64,000 nt of DNA, from assembly GCA_037074705.1 (NCBI GenBank), contig JAYJMR010000077.1:62001-126000 (forward strand), given 5' to 3'. The notes beneath the pieces are model-generated. The model was not told the DNA's origin. It ran no database searches and saw only the letters and a program-made list of their open reading frames with translations. Of the stretch, positions 1-9,184 are shown in pieces; within the stretch, counting starts at the first letter, position 1; every line of letters begins with the position of its first letter. The translations under genes were made by a program, and so were the position numbers. This stretch comes from Zhengitettix transpicula. Lineage: Eukaryota; Arthropoda; Insecta; Orthoptera; Tetrigidae.

Positions 1-68
1 TTCATAATAAATGACTCGTTCTTTATAAAAATTACTCAAACCAGCACTTCTAAAATCTTAATCCATTA

Positions 69-82
69 ATATTAATTAATAT
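69..82. repeat. 14-bp perfect palindrome of the monomer core (example in monomer 1)
   Basis: ATATTAATTAATAT equals its own reverse complement and overlaps a second palindrome, ATTAATATTAAT. The pair recurs in most monomers. Some copies break the symmetry (TACTAATT, TATTTATT, TTAATTATTATA, TTATTTAATAT variants). Such dyads can extrude cruciforms in supercoiled DNA; whether they do so here is unknown. Confidence 0.9.
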
Positions 83-91
83 ATCGTAATA

Positions 92-107
92 TTTCGACGT
101 TTCGACG
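92..107 (+). repeat. 8-bp tandem duplication TTTCGACG x2 inside each monomer (example in monomer 1)
   Basis: Two adjacent perfect copies of TTTCGACG occupy monomer bases 92-107 and contribute four of the six CpGs of the unit. The retrotransposon entered the second copy after its third base. Two monomers (near 23,940 and 29,265) have lost exactly one copy. Confidence 0.95.
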
Positions 108-1203
108 ACAAGTTTGGAATTTCACCAACCAAGAATCTTCAAATAACAAAGTCTTATTTCATAATAAATGACTCGTTCTTTATATTAATTACTCAAACCT
201 GCACTTCTAAAATCTTAATCCATTAATATTAATTAATATATCGTAATATTTCGACGTTTCGACGACAAGTTTGGAATTTCACGAACCAAGAATCTTCAAA
301 TAACAAAGTCTTATTTCATAATAAATGACTCGTTCTATATAAAAAATTACTCAAACCTGCACTTCTAAAATCTTAATCCATTAATATTAATTAATATATC
401 GTAATATTTCGACGTTTCGACGACAAGTTTGGAATTTCACCAACCAAGAATCTTCAAATAACAAAGTCTTATTTCATAATAAATGACTCGTTCTTTATAA
501 AAATTACTCAAACCAGCACTTCTAAAATCTTAATCCATTAATATTAATTAATATATCGTAATATTTCGACGTTTCGACGACAAGTTTGGAATTTCACCAA
601 CCAAGAATCTTCAAATAACAAAGTCTTATTTCATAATAAATGACTCGTTCTTTATAAAAATTACTCAAACCAGCACTTCTAAAATCTTCATCTATTAATT
701 CTTATTAATATATCATAATATTTCGACGTTTCGACGACAAGTTTGGAATTTCACCAACCAAGAATCTTCAAATAACAAATTCTTATTTCATAATAAATGA
801 TTCGTTCTTTATAAAAATTACTCAAACCTGCACTTCTAAAATCTTAATCTATTAATATTAATTAATATATCATAATATTTCGACGTTTCGACGACAAGTT
901 TGGAATTTCACCAACCAAGAATCTTCAAATAACAAAGTCTTATTTCATAATAAATGACTCGTTCTTTATAAAAATTACTCAAACCAGCACTTCTAAAATC
1001 TTAATCTATTAATATTAATTAATATATCAAAATATTTCGACGTTTCGACGACAAGTTTGGAATTTCACCAACCAAGAATCTTCAAATAACAAAGTCTTAT
1101 TTCATAATAAATGACTCGTTCTTTTCAAAAATTAGTCAAACCTGCACTTCTAAAATCATAATCTATTAATATTAATTAATATATCGTAATATTTCGACGT
1201 TTT

Positions 1204-1225
1204 ATAGATAGATAGATAGATAGAT
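1204..1225 (-). repeat. TAGA/TCTA microsatellite tail at the retrotransposon 3' end
   Basis: About five tandem TAGA units are visible on the plus strand (TCTA/ATCT in element orientation), abutting the satellite. Many non-LTR elements end in a short tandem repeat instead of poly(A), so this marks the element's 3' terminus and confirms its minus-strand orientation. Confidence 0.9.
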
Positions 1226-1230
1226 TTATT
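1225..1230 (-). promoter_or_regulatory. AATAAA hexamer beside the element tail
   Basis: Plus-strand TTTATT reads AATAAA in the element's direction, immediately before the tetranucleotide tail. The position fits a polyadenylation-type signal, although in an AT-rich context a hexamer match alone is weak evidence. Confidence 0.4.
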
Positions 1231-1240
1231 CACCATTAGC

Positions 1241-1252
1241 CCTCTAAAGAGG
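1241..1252 (-). other. Small 3'-end hairpin (CCTCT ... AGAGG)
   Basis: CCTCTAAAGAGG is self-complementary: a 5-bp stem around two bases, or 4 bp with a 4-base loop. It lies just upstream of the tail in element orientation. Short stem-loops next to the terminal repeat occur in CR1/L2-like elements and can serve reverse-transcriptase recognition. That role here is inferred. Confidence 0.4.
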
Positions 1253-1563
1253 AAATAGGATTCGTCACAAATGTACAGTAGATAAATTGCACATAAACTT
1301 ATAATACACAAAAACACACACAAAAATTCATATCTGTTTATATTAGTCTAGTCACTACAATCATACACACTATTTTTAGGAAACACGCACACGACACTAA
1401 TCACTTCCTGGTATTAACCTCCTGTCGCTAGGTACGGAGGGATGTCGTCATAGATATTTACTAAAACAGAAAGCAGAGGCAGGAAAACAGAACCAAAAGG
1501 GGAAAACTGGACAAACTATTTACATATTTATAGTATATTCGGCAATTTTGTAGGCAAGGCAGT

Positions 1564-2778
1564 TCAACGAATGTCAGACCGATTCAAAAATTCGTGTACG
1601 GAGTAATAAGTTCCATTGACAAGGTAAGTTTTACACTCCTTTACGAATAAGTTGTAGTTGTTGATGTTCTTTACGTGATCAGGAAGGCTGTTAAATAGTG
1701 CGATACCGGAATAATGAACGCTAGACTCATAGAGACTGAGGCTGTGCTTGTCAGACCTAAGAACTGAACGGTTTCTTGTGTCATAGCCATGATTGTCCCC
1801 GTTACTTGCAAAAAGGTTCATGTTGCGTTTAACAAATTTTAGTATTTCTAATATGTAAGCGCTAGGTAGAGTCAGAATATGAAGTCTTTTGAACAGCGGC
1901 CTGCAGCTTTCTCTAGCATCTGAATCTGATATAATTCTAATGGCTCGTTTTTGCAGTTTGAAAACATCCACACTACGAGAACAATTGCCCCAGTTGGCAA
2001 TACCGTAACACATATGTGAATGAAAGTAGGCAAAGTAGACTAGTGAAGCAGTTTTGGTATCAACTTGTTGCGTCAATAGTCTCAATGAGTAACAAACAGA
2101 ACTAAGTTTGCGCACGAGTCGATCAATGTGCAAGTTCCATTTTAATTTCATGTCGACTTGCAAGCCGAGGAAAGTCGCATGATCAGAGAACTTATCCGTT
2201 ACGATGTTGTTGGTTTCTGTTGTAAAACGAACTAACTTAGTTTTCTGTACATTGAGTGTTAATTTATTGGCGGCGAACCAAGTATTTAGGTCTCTAGATG
2301 CAGTCTCAATCTTCGCATTGAGATTATTTAAATCAATGTCCGTAATTAACAAATTAGTGTCATCTGCGTATAAGACAGATTTTATAGGGTCCATATATTC
2401 TGGAAGATCGTTAATATACAAAAGAAAAAGCAGGGGACCTAATATTGAGCCCTGAGGCACGCCACAAGAAATGCTCTCCCATTCTGACAAGTGCACCTCA
2501 CCAGCTTTGTTTTTTAAGGCTACCTTCTGTTTCCGATTGTTGAGATATGATTCAAAGAGTGCCAAAGCGTTGCCTCTGATCCCATAATATTCTAATTTTT
2601 GGAGGAGTATGCTGTGGTCTACAAGATCAAATGCCTTCGAGAGATCAGCAAAAATTCCGGCTACCTTCAGTTTTTCATCAAGGGAATTTTGTATACTCTG
2701 AATAAACTCGTACATAGCGGTGCTCGTGGATTTTTGTTTGAGGAAGCCGTGTTGAGCAGGAGTAATTACTTTATACTT
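1564..2778 (-). pseudogene. Reverse transcriptase catalytic core and C-terminal domain of ORF2 (3' fragment)
   Basis: The frame is open from about 2778, and its first ATG is at 2715, giving 383 residues to the stop at 1564. Just upstream of that ATG the same frame reads PAQHGF and STSTA, which belong to the reverse transcriptase, so 2715 is not the true start. From the ATG, block A is FADLSKAFD (residues 22-30, Asp24 catalytic), followed by VDHSILLQKL and YGIRG. GVPQGSILGPLLF lies at 85-97, and the active-site YADD at 116-119 keeps both metal-binding aspartates. The thumb and C-terminal part has WGNC, LQKRAIRII, ESCRPLF and YDTRNR, then ends in a YYSVHEFL-type tail, all usual for Jockey/CR1/Daphne proteins. 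No RNase H or zinc knuckle is evident. This is the best preserved part of the element, with intact catalytic residues, but it is disconnected from upstream domains by the frameshift. Confidence 0.9.
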
Positions 2779-3262
2779 TCGTCAAGAATTCAAGTAACTT
2801 TTTGTGTAAAATTTTTTCTAGTATTTTTGAAAATATCGGAAGTAGAGAAATTGGTCTGTAATTTGATGCGTCGGTGGGCGAACCCTTTTTGAAGATCGGA
2901 ATAACTTTAGCAGCTTTAAGAGAGTCGGGAAAAATGCCGGTAGAAAGACACGCGTTGAATATGATTTGAAGGGGAGTAGCTATGACTTCGGCACAGTAGT
3001 TCACGACTTTGCTTGAGATGCCATATATATCCGCAGATTGGGTACATTTTAGCTTTCTTATTACGTTTATTATTTCGATACTGGTAACCGGTTGAAGAAA
3101 AATGGAATTCTGAACACTCGGTACGGCGTTTTGTAGCAGTTTATAAAAAGCACGAGCTTCTGATGGCTTATTATTAGAAAATTGATCCGACACATGAACA
3201 AAATATGAATTAAATATACCCGCAGCGTCTCTGTTGGTGAAAGTTTTTACCGTTGTCGACAA
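2771..3262 (-). pseudogene. Reverse transcriptase N-terminal portion of the same ORF2 (middle fragment)
   Basis: This is the continuation of the endonuclease-linker frame after a one-base shift near 3244-3248, overlapping the previous open frame by 53 bp. It holds the early reverse-transcriptase blocks: SADIYGISSKVV (residues 76-87), IATPLQIIFN (94-103), GIFPDSLKAAKVIPIFKKG (109-127) and NYRPISLLP followed by FSKILEK (134-150). This combination is characteristic of non-LTR reverse transcriptases of the Jockey/CR1 type, where the segment forms the fingers region before catalytic block A. The frame ends at a TAA at 2771-2773, directly after a second single-base shift in a short A run (2777-2779 on the complement). 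The ATG that opens this frame is internal and would not have been a start codon in the intact gene. Confidence 0.88.
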
Positions 3263-4176
3263 GCTTAATATCTGCCACGTTATAATTGACTTTACCTGAG
3301 ATATTTTTAATCACCTCCCAAGTTGCTTTTATTTTGTTATTTGAGTTTGCTATGTACTCCGATGTATGTAATTTTTTAGCAGCTACAAGCACTTTCCTGT
3401 AGATACGTCTATAAGATCGGAAGAAAGTCAAGAATTGTGGCGATGAATTAATATTTTTAAATTTATTCATTTGGCAGAGCCTTTCGCGAGAAACTAGTAT
3501 GCCTTTAGTTATCCAATTTTTTACTTTGATATTGGGTCTATTCTTTAATTTAAGTGGAGCTGTCTCGTTGATGACTAATAAGAAATAATTTAGAAAAGTT
3601 TCGAACATGTCATCAGCATTCTTAGTTTTATTAACATCTAAAATAAAATCCCATTGTACGGTCTCTAGTCTATTTGCGATAATTCTGAGTTTTGCAGAGT
3701 TAAGGTTTCTAGTAAGTAGTACTGAGTCTTTAGGGCTAGGTTTGCAGATTATTTCACTCTTTATGTTCATTAACATACCCTTGTGATCGGATAAACCTGT
3801 TTCTATTATATTAACATTGTAAGAATCTATGTGAAGGTTACACAACAAATAGTCAATGCAAGTTTCTGAAAAGGCAACTCTAGTGGGATCTAAGTTAGTG
3901 ACGGAAATGCCGTAGGATTTAAGCATGGTCTCAAGGTCGCGTTTATTACTGGACTCGCGCAGGAAGTCAACGTTGAAGTCGCCTGACACAATAACAGTCT
4001 TATTTTCCGCGTTGATTTTCCTTAATACACGGTCTAGAAGCGAAATAAAACTTGCACAATCGCTACCCGGTTGGCGATAAATTGATAAAAATATGACATT
4101 TTTAGAATTATTAACGGTTGTTAGTTCAACTGCACTGCACTCGAAAACACATTCACGACTGAGATTACGAATGTCT
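3210..4176 (-). pseudogene. Endonuclease C-terminal half plus linker of the retrotransposon ORF2 (broken)
   Basis: This frame encodes the end of an endonuclease/exonuclease/phosphatase-fold domain, which in LINE elements nicks the chromosomal target to prime reverse transcription. Numbering from the open frame that begins at 4205, visible motifs are SIYRQP (residues 41-46), the catalytic-type GDFNVD (75-80), IDYL (117-120) and SDH (139-141). The N-terminal part, with the usual catalytic Asn and Glu motifs, is absent. Residues after about 225 (WITKGI, then a basic stretch rich in Arg, Tyr and Lys, and WEVIKNISG) match the linker found between endonuclease and reverse transcriptase in this group. 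The open frame runs about 10 codons into satellite DNA and begins with TTG, so those residues are not part of the protein and no true start survives. Homology ends at an A5 run (3244-3248), where the frame shifts; the residues after it, down to the stop at 3210, are out of frame. Confidence 0.88.
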
Positions 4177-4650
4177 GACGACAAGTTTTGAATTTCACCA
4201 ACCAAGAATCTTCAAATAACAAAGTCTTATTTCATAATAAATGACTCGTTCTTTATAAAAATTACTCAAACCTGCACTTCTAAAATCTTAATCCATTAAT
4301 ATTAATTAATATATCGTAATATTTCGACGTTTCGACGACAAGTTTGGAATTTCACCAACCAAGAATCTTCAAATAACAAAGTCTTATTTCATAATAAATG
4401 ACTCGTACTTTATAAAAATTACTCAAACCTGCACTTCTAAAATCTTAATCCATTAATATTAATTAATATATCGTAATATTTCGACGTTTCGACGACAAGT
4501 TTGGAATTTCACCAACCAAGAATCTTCAAATAACAAAGTCTTATTTCATAATAAATGACTCGTTCTTTATAAAAATTACTCAAACCTGCACTTCTAAAAT
4601 CTTAATCCATTAATATTAATTATTATATCGTAATATTTCGACGTTTCGAC

Positions 4651-6740
4651 GACATGTTTGGAATTTCACCAACCAAGAATCTTCAAATAACAAAGTCTTA
4701 TTTCATAATAAATGATTCGTTCTTTATAAAAATTACTCAAACCAGCACTTCTAAAATCTTCATCCATTAATATTAATTAATATATCGTAATATTTCGACG
4801 TTTCGACGACAAGTTTGGAATTTCACCAACCAAGAATCTTCAAATAACAAAGTCTTATTTCATAATAAATGACTCGTTCTTTAAAAAAATTACTCAAACC
4901 TGCACTGCTAAAATCTTAATCCATTAATATTAATTAATATATCGTAATATTTCGACGTTTCGACGACAAGTTTGGAATTTCACCAACCAAGAATCTTCAA
5001 ATAACAAAGTCTTATTTCATAATAAATGACTCGTTCTTTATAAAAATTACTCAATCCTGCACTTCTAAAATCTTAATCTATTAATATTAATTAATATATC
5101 GTAATATTTCGATGTTTCGACGACAAGTTTGGAATTTCACCAACCAAGAATCTTCAAATAACAAAGTCTTATTTCATAATAAATGACTCGTTCTTTATAA
5201 AAATTACTCAAACCTGCACTTCTTAAATCTTAATCCATTAATATTAATTAATATATCGTAATATTTCGACGTTTCGACGACAAGTTTGGAATTTCACCAA
5301 CCAAGAATTTTTAAATAACAAAGTCCTATTTCATAATAAATGACTCGTTCTTTATAAAAATTACTCAAACCTGCACTTCTAAAATCTTAATCCATTAATA
5401 TTAATTAATATACCGTAATATTTCGACGTTTCGACGACAAGTTTGGAATTTCACCAACCAAGAATCTTCAAATAACAAAGTCTTATTTCATAATAAATGA
5501 CTCGTACTTTATAAAAATTACTCAAACCTGCACTTCTAAAATCTTAATCCATTAATATTTATTAATATATCGTAATATTTCGACGTTTCGACGACAAGTT
5601 TGGAATTTCACCAACCAAGAATCTTCAAATAACAAAGTCTTATTTCATAATAAATATCTCGTTCTTTATAAAAATTACTCAAACCTGCACTTCTAAAATC
5701 TTAATCCATTAATATTAATTATTATATCGTAATATTTCGACGTTTCGACGACAAGTTTGGAATTTCACCAACCAAGAATCTTCAAATAACAAAGTCTTAT
5801 TTCATAATAAATGACTCGTTCTTTATAAAAATTACTCAAACCTGCGCTTCTAAAATCTTAATCCATTAATATTAATTAATATATCGTAATATTTCGACGT
5901 TTCGACGACAAGTTTGGAATTTCACCAACCAAGAATCTTCAAATAACGAAGTCTTATTTCATAATAAATGACTCGTTCTTTATAAAAATTACTCAAACCT
6001 GCACTTCTAAAATCTTAATCCATTAATATTATTTAATATATCGTAATATTTCGACGTTTCGACGACATGTTTGGAATTTCACCAACAAAGAATCTTCAAA
6101 TAACAAAGTCTTATTTCATAATAAATGATTCGTTCTTTATAAAAATTACTCAAACCAGCACTTCTAAACTCTTCATCCATTAATATTAATTAATATATCG
6201 TAATATTTCGACGTTTCGACGACAAGTTTGGAATTTCACCAACCAAGAATCTTCAAATAACAAAGTCTTATTTCATAATAAATGACTCGTTCTTTATAAA
6301 AATTACTCAAACCTGCACTTCTAAAATCTTAATCCATTAATATTAATTAATATATCGTAATATTTCGACGTTTCGACGACAAGTTTGGAATTTCACCAAC
6401 CAAGAATCTTCAAATAACAAAGTCTTATTTCATAATAAATGACTCGTTCTTTATAAAAATTACTCAATCCTGCACTTCTAAAATCTTAATCTATTAATAT
6501 TAATTAATATATCGTAATATTTCGATGTTTCGACGACAAGTTTGGAATTTCACCAACCAAGAATCTTCAAATAACAAAGTCTTATTTCATAATAAATGAC
6601 TCGTTCTTTATAAAAATTACTCAAACCTGCACTTCTTAAATCTTAATCCATTAATATTAATTAATATATCGTAATATTTCGACGTTTCGACGACAAGTTT
6701 GGAATTTCACCAACCAAGAATCTTCAAATAACAAAGTCCT
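4651..6740 (+). repeat. 9-monomer higher-order duplication (1,413-bp spacing)
   Basis: Rare variants recur with exactly 1,413 bp (9 x 157) between them: GACATG at 4651 and 6064, TCAATCC at 5051 and 6464, and GATGTTT at 5111 and 6524, with CTTCTTAAATC and TCCTATTTC variants following each. The two copies differ by a few private changes, for example an AAAAAAATTAC/CACTGC monomer near 4882-4908 found only in the first. Confidence 0.85.
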
Positions 6741-8123
6741 ATTTCATAATAAATGACTCGTTCTTTATAAAAATTACTCAAACCTGCACTTCTAAAATCT
6801 TAATCCATTAATATTAATTAATATATCGTAATATTTCGACGTTTCGACGACAAGTTTGGAATTTCACCAACCAAGAATCTTCAAATAACAAAGTCTTATT
6901 TTTTTATAATAAATGATTCGTTCTTTATAAAAATTACTCAAACCAGCACTTCTAAAATCTTCATCCATTAATATTAATTAATATATTGTAATATTTCGAC
7001 GTTTCGACGACAAGTTTGGAATTTCACCAACCAAGAAACTTCAAATAACAAAGTCTTATTTCATAATAAATGACTCGTTCTTTATAAAAATTACTCAAAC
7101 CAGCACTTCTAAAATCTTAATCCATTAATATTAATTAATATATCGTAATATTTCGACGTTTCGACGACAAGTTTGGAATTTCACCAACCAAGAATCTTCA
7201 AATAACAAAGTCTTATTTCATAATAAATGACTCGTTCTTTATAAAAATTACTCAAACCAGCACTTCTAAAATCTTAATCCATTAATATTAATTAATATAT
7301 CGTAATATTTCGACGTTTCGACGACAAGTTTGGAATTTCACCAACCAAGAATCTTCAAATAACAAAGTCTTATTTCATAATAAATGACTCGTTCTTTATA
7401 AAAATTACTCAAACCTGCACTTCTAAAATCTTAATCCATTAATATTAATTAATATATCGTAATATTTCGACGTTTCGACGACAAGTTTGGAATTTCACCA
7501 ACCAAGAATCTTCAAATAACAAAGTCTTATTTCATAATAAATGACTCGTTCTTTATAAAAATTACTCAAACCTGCACTTCTAAAATCTTAATGCATTAAT
7601 ATTAATTAATATATCGTAATATTTCGACGTTTCGACGACAAGTTTGGAATTTCACCAACCAAGAATCTTCAAATAACAAAGTCTTATTTCATAATAAATG
7701 ACTCGTTCTTTATAAAAATTAGTCAAACCTGCACTTTTAAAATCTTAATCTATTAATATTAATTAATATATCCCAATATTTCGACGTTTCGACGACAAGT
7801 TTGGAATTTCACCAACCAAGAATCTTCAAATAACAAAGTCTTATTTCATAATAAATGACTCGTTCTTTATAAAAATTACTCAAACCAGCACTTTTAAAAT
7901 CTTAATCCATTAATATTTATTAATATATCGTAATATTTCGACGTTTCGACGACAAGTTTGGAATTTCACCAACCAAGAATCTTCAAATAACAAAGTCTTA
8001 TTTCATAATAAATGACTCGTTCTTTATAAAAATTACTCAAACCAGCACTTCTAAAATCTTAATCCATTAATATTAATTAATATATCGTAATATTTCGACG
8101 TTTCGACGACAAGTTTGGAATTT

Positions 8124-9184
8124 CACGAACCAAGAATCTTCAAATAACAAAGTCTTATTTCATAATAAATGACTCGTTCTTTATAAAAATTACTCAAACC
8201 TGCACTTCTAAAATCTTAATCCATTAATATTAATTAATATATCGTAATATTTCGACGTTTCGACGACAAGTTTGGAATTTCACCAACCAAGAATCTTCAA
8301 ATAACAAAGTCTTATTTCAAAATAAATGACTCGTTCTTTATAAAAATTACTCAAACCAGCACTTCTAAAATCTTAATCCATTAATATTAATTAATATATC
8401 GTAATATTTCGACGTTTCGACAAGTTTGGAATTTCACCAACCAAGAATCTTCAAATAACAAAGTCTTATTTCATAATAAATGACTCGTTCTTTATAAAAA
8501 TTACTCAAACCAGCACTTCTAAAATCTTAATCCATTAATATTAATTAATATATCGTAATATTTCGACGTTTCGACGACAAGTTTGGAATTTCACCAACCA
8601 AGAATCTTCAAATAACAAAGTCTTATTTCATAATAAATGACTCGTTCTTTATAAAAATTACTCAAACCAGAACTTCTAAAATCTTAATCCATTAATATTA
8701 ATTAATATATCGTAATATTTCGACGTTTCGACGACAAGTTTGGAATTTCACCAACCAAGAATCTTCAAATAACAAAGTCTTATTTCATAATAAATGACTC
8801 GTTCTTTATAAAAATTACTCAAACCTGCACTTCTAAAATCTTAATCCATTAATATTAATTAATATATCGTAATATTTCGACGTTTCGACGACAAGTTTGG
8901 AATTTCACCAACCAAGAATCTTCAAATAACAAAGTCTTATTTCATAATAAATGACTCGTTCTTTATAAAAATTACTCAAACCAGCACTTCTAAAATCTTA
9001 ATCCATTAATATTAATTAATATATCGTAATATTTCGACGTTTCGACGACAAGTTTGGAATTTCACCAACCAAGAATCTTCAAATAACAAAGTCTTATTTC
9101 ATAATAAATGACTCGTTCTTTATAAAAATTACTCAAACCTGCACTTCTAAAATCTTAATCCATTAATATTAATTAATATATCGT
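8124..9184 (+). repeat. Segment duplicated 12,077 bp downstream (about 77 monomers), copy 1
   Basis: CACGAAC at 8124, a 3-bp deletion at 8418 (GTTTCGACAAG) and TAATGTTTCG at 9184 all reappear 12,077 bp later, at 20201, 20495 and 21261. Register is lost soon after 9184, where the downstream copy lacks the next CTATT/CCCAAT monomer in step. Confidence 0.75.

Larger units (their letters stand above)
1..1202 (+). repeat. 157-bp satellite array, left segment
   Basis: Seven complete head-to-tail monomers start at 1, 158, 315, 473, 630 and so on to 1101, where the eighth begins and is cut after its base 102 by the retrotransposon. Taking TTCATAATAAATG as the arbitrary monomer start, the unit is 157 bp. 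The monomer starting at 315 follows a 158-bp unit and contains its own small variant (CTATATAAAAAATTAC near 334). Monomers differ by only a few substitutions, for example CCAGC or CCTGC after CAAA and CCATT or CTATT before the AT-rich core. The array continues beyond the left edge. No open reading frame, RNA gene or promoter is supported here. Confidence 0.98.
1203..1563 (-). other. 3' untranslated region of the retrotransposon
   Basis: This is 361 bp of non-coding sequence between the ORF2 stop and the satellite junction. It ends, in element orientation, with a short hairpin, an AATAAA hexamer and a tetranucleotide tail. In CR1/L2-type elements the 3' end is the part recognised by the reverse transcriptase. 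Nothing else recognisable is present. Confidence 0.8.
1203..4176 (-). mobile_element. 5'-truncated, frameshifted non-LTR (LINE-like) retrotransposon, Jockey/CR1/Daphne-like
   Basis: This 2,974-bp insertion splits one satellite monomer: its base 102 lies at 1202 and its base 104 at 4177. On the minus strand it carries, in order, a partial apurinic-type endonuclease, a linker, reverse transcriptase with a YADD active site, a C-terminal domain, a 3' untranslated region and a short TAGA/TCTA tail. That is the architecture of ORF2 of LINE-type elements that copy themselves by target-primed reverse transcription. No ORF1 and no first half of the endonuclease remain, so the copy is 5' truncated, a common outcome of incomplete reverse transcription. 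There are no long terminal repeats, integrase or protease. Two single-base frameshifts further disable it. Membership in the Jockey/CR1/Daphne group is judged from motif wording only and the exact clade is uncertain. It is the only interspersed element seen in the window. Confidence 0.93.

Noticed and set aside
92..115. CENP-B box in the TTCG-containing part of the monomer
   Set aside because: The spacing after TTCG lacks the required A and CGGG of the known box on either strand.
2204..2455. Plus-strand open frame of 83 codons
   Set aside because: It lies antisense to the reverse transcriptase, has no recognisable domain and is a shadow of the coding strand.
2599..2892. Plus-strand open frame of 97 codons
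   Set aside because: It is antisense to the reverse transcriptase across the frameshift; no domain or start context supports it.
1203..4176. LTR retrotransposon or endogenous virus
   Set aside because: There are no terminal repeats, protease, integrase, RNase H or envelope. The motif order is endonuclease then reverse transcriptase, as in LINE elements.
1196..4182. Target-site duplication around the retrotransposon (CGACG on both sides)
   Set aside because: The second CGACG is already part of the normal monomer, and the phase count shows a one-base loss, not a gain.
4177..4205. Start of the endonuclease reading frame within satellite DNA
   Set aside because: The frame runs by chance into the monomer and begins at TTG. 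These residues come from the satellite and are not part of the element's protein.
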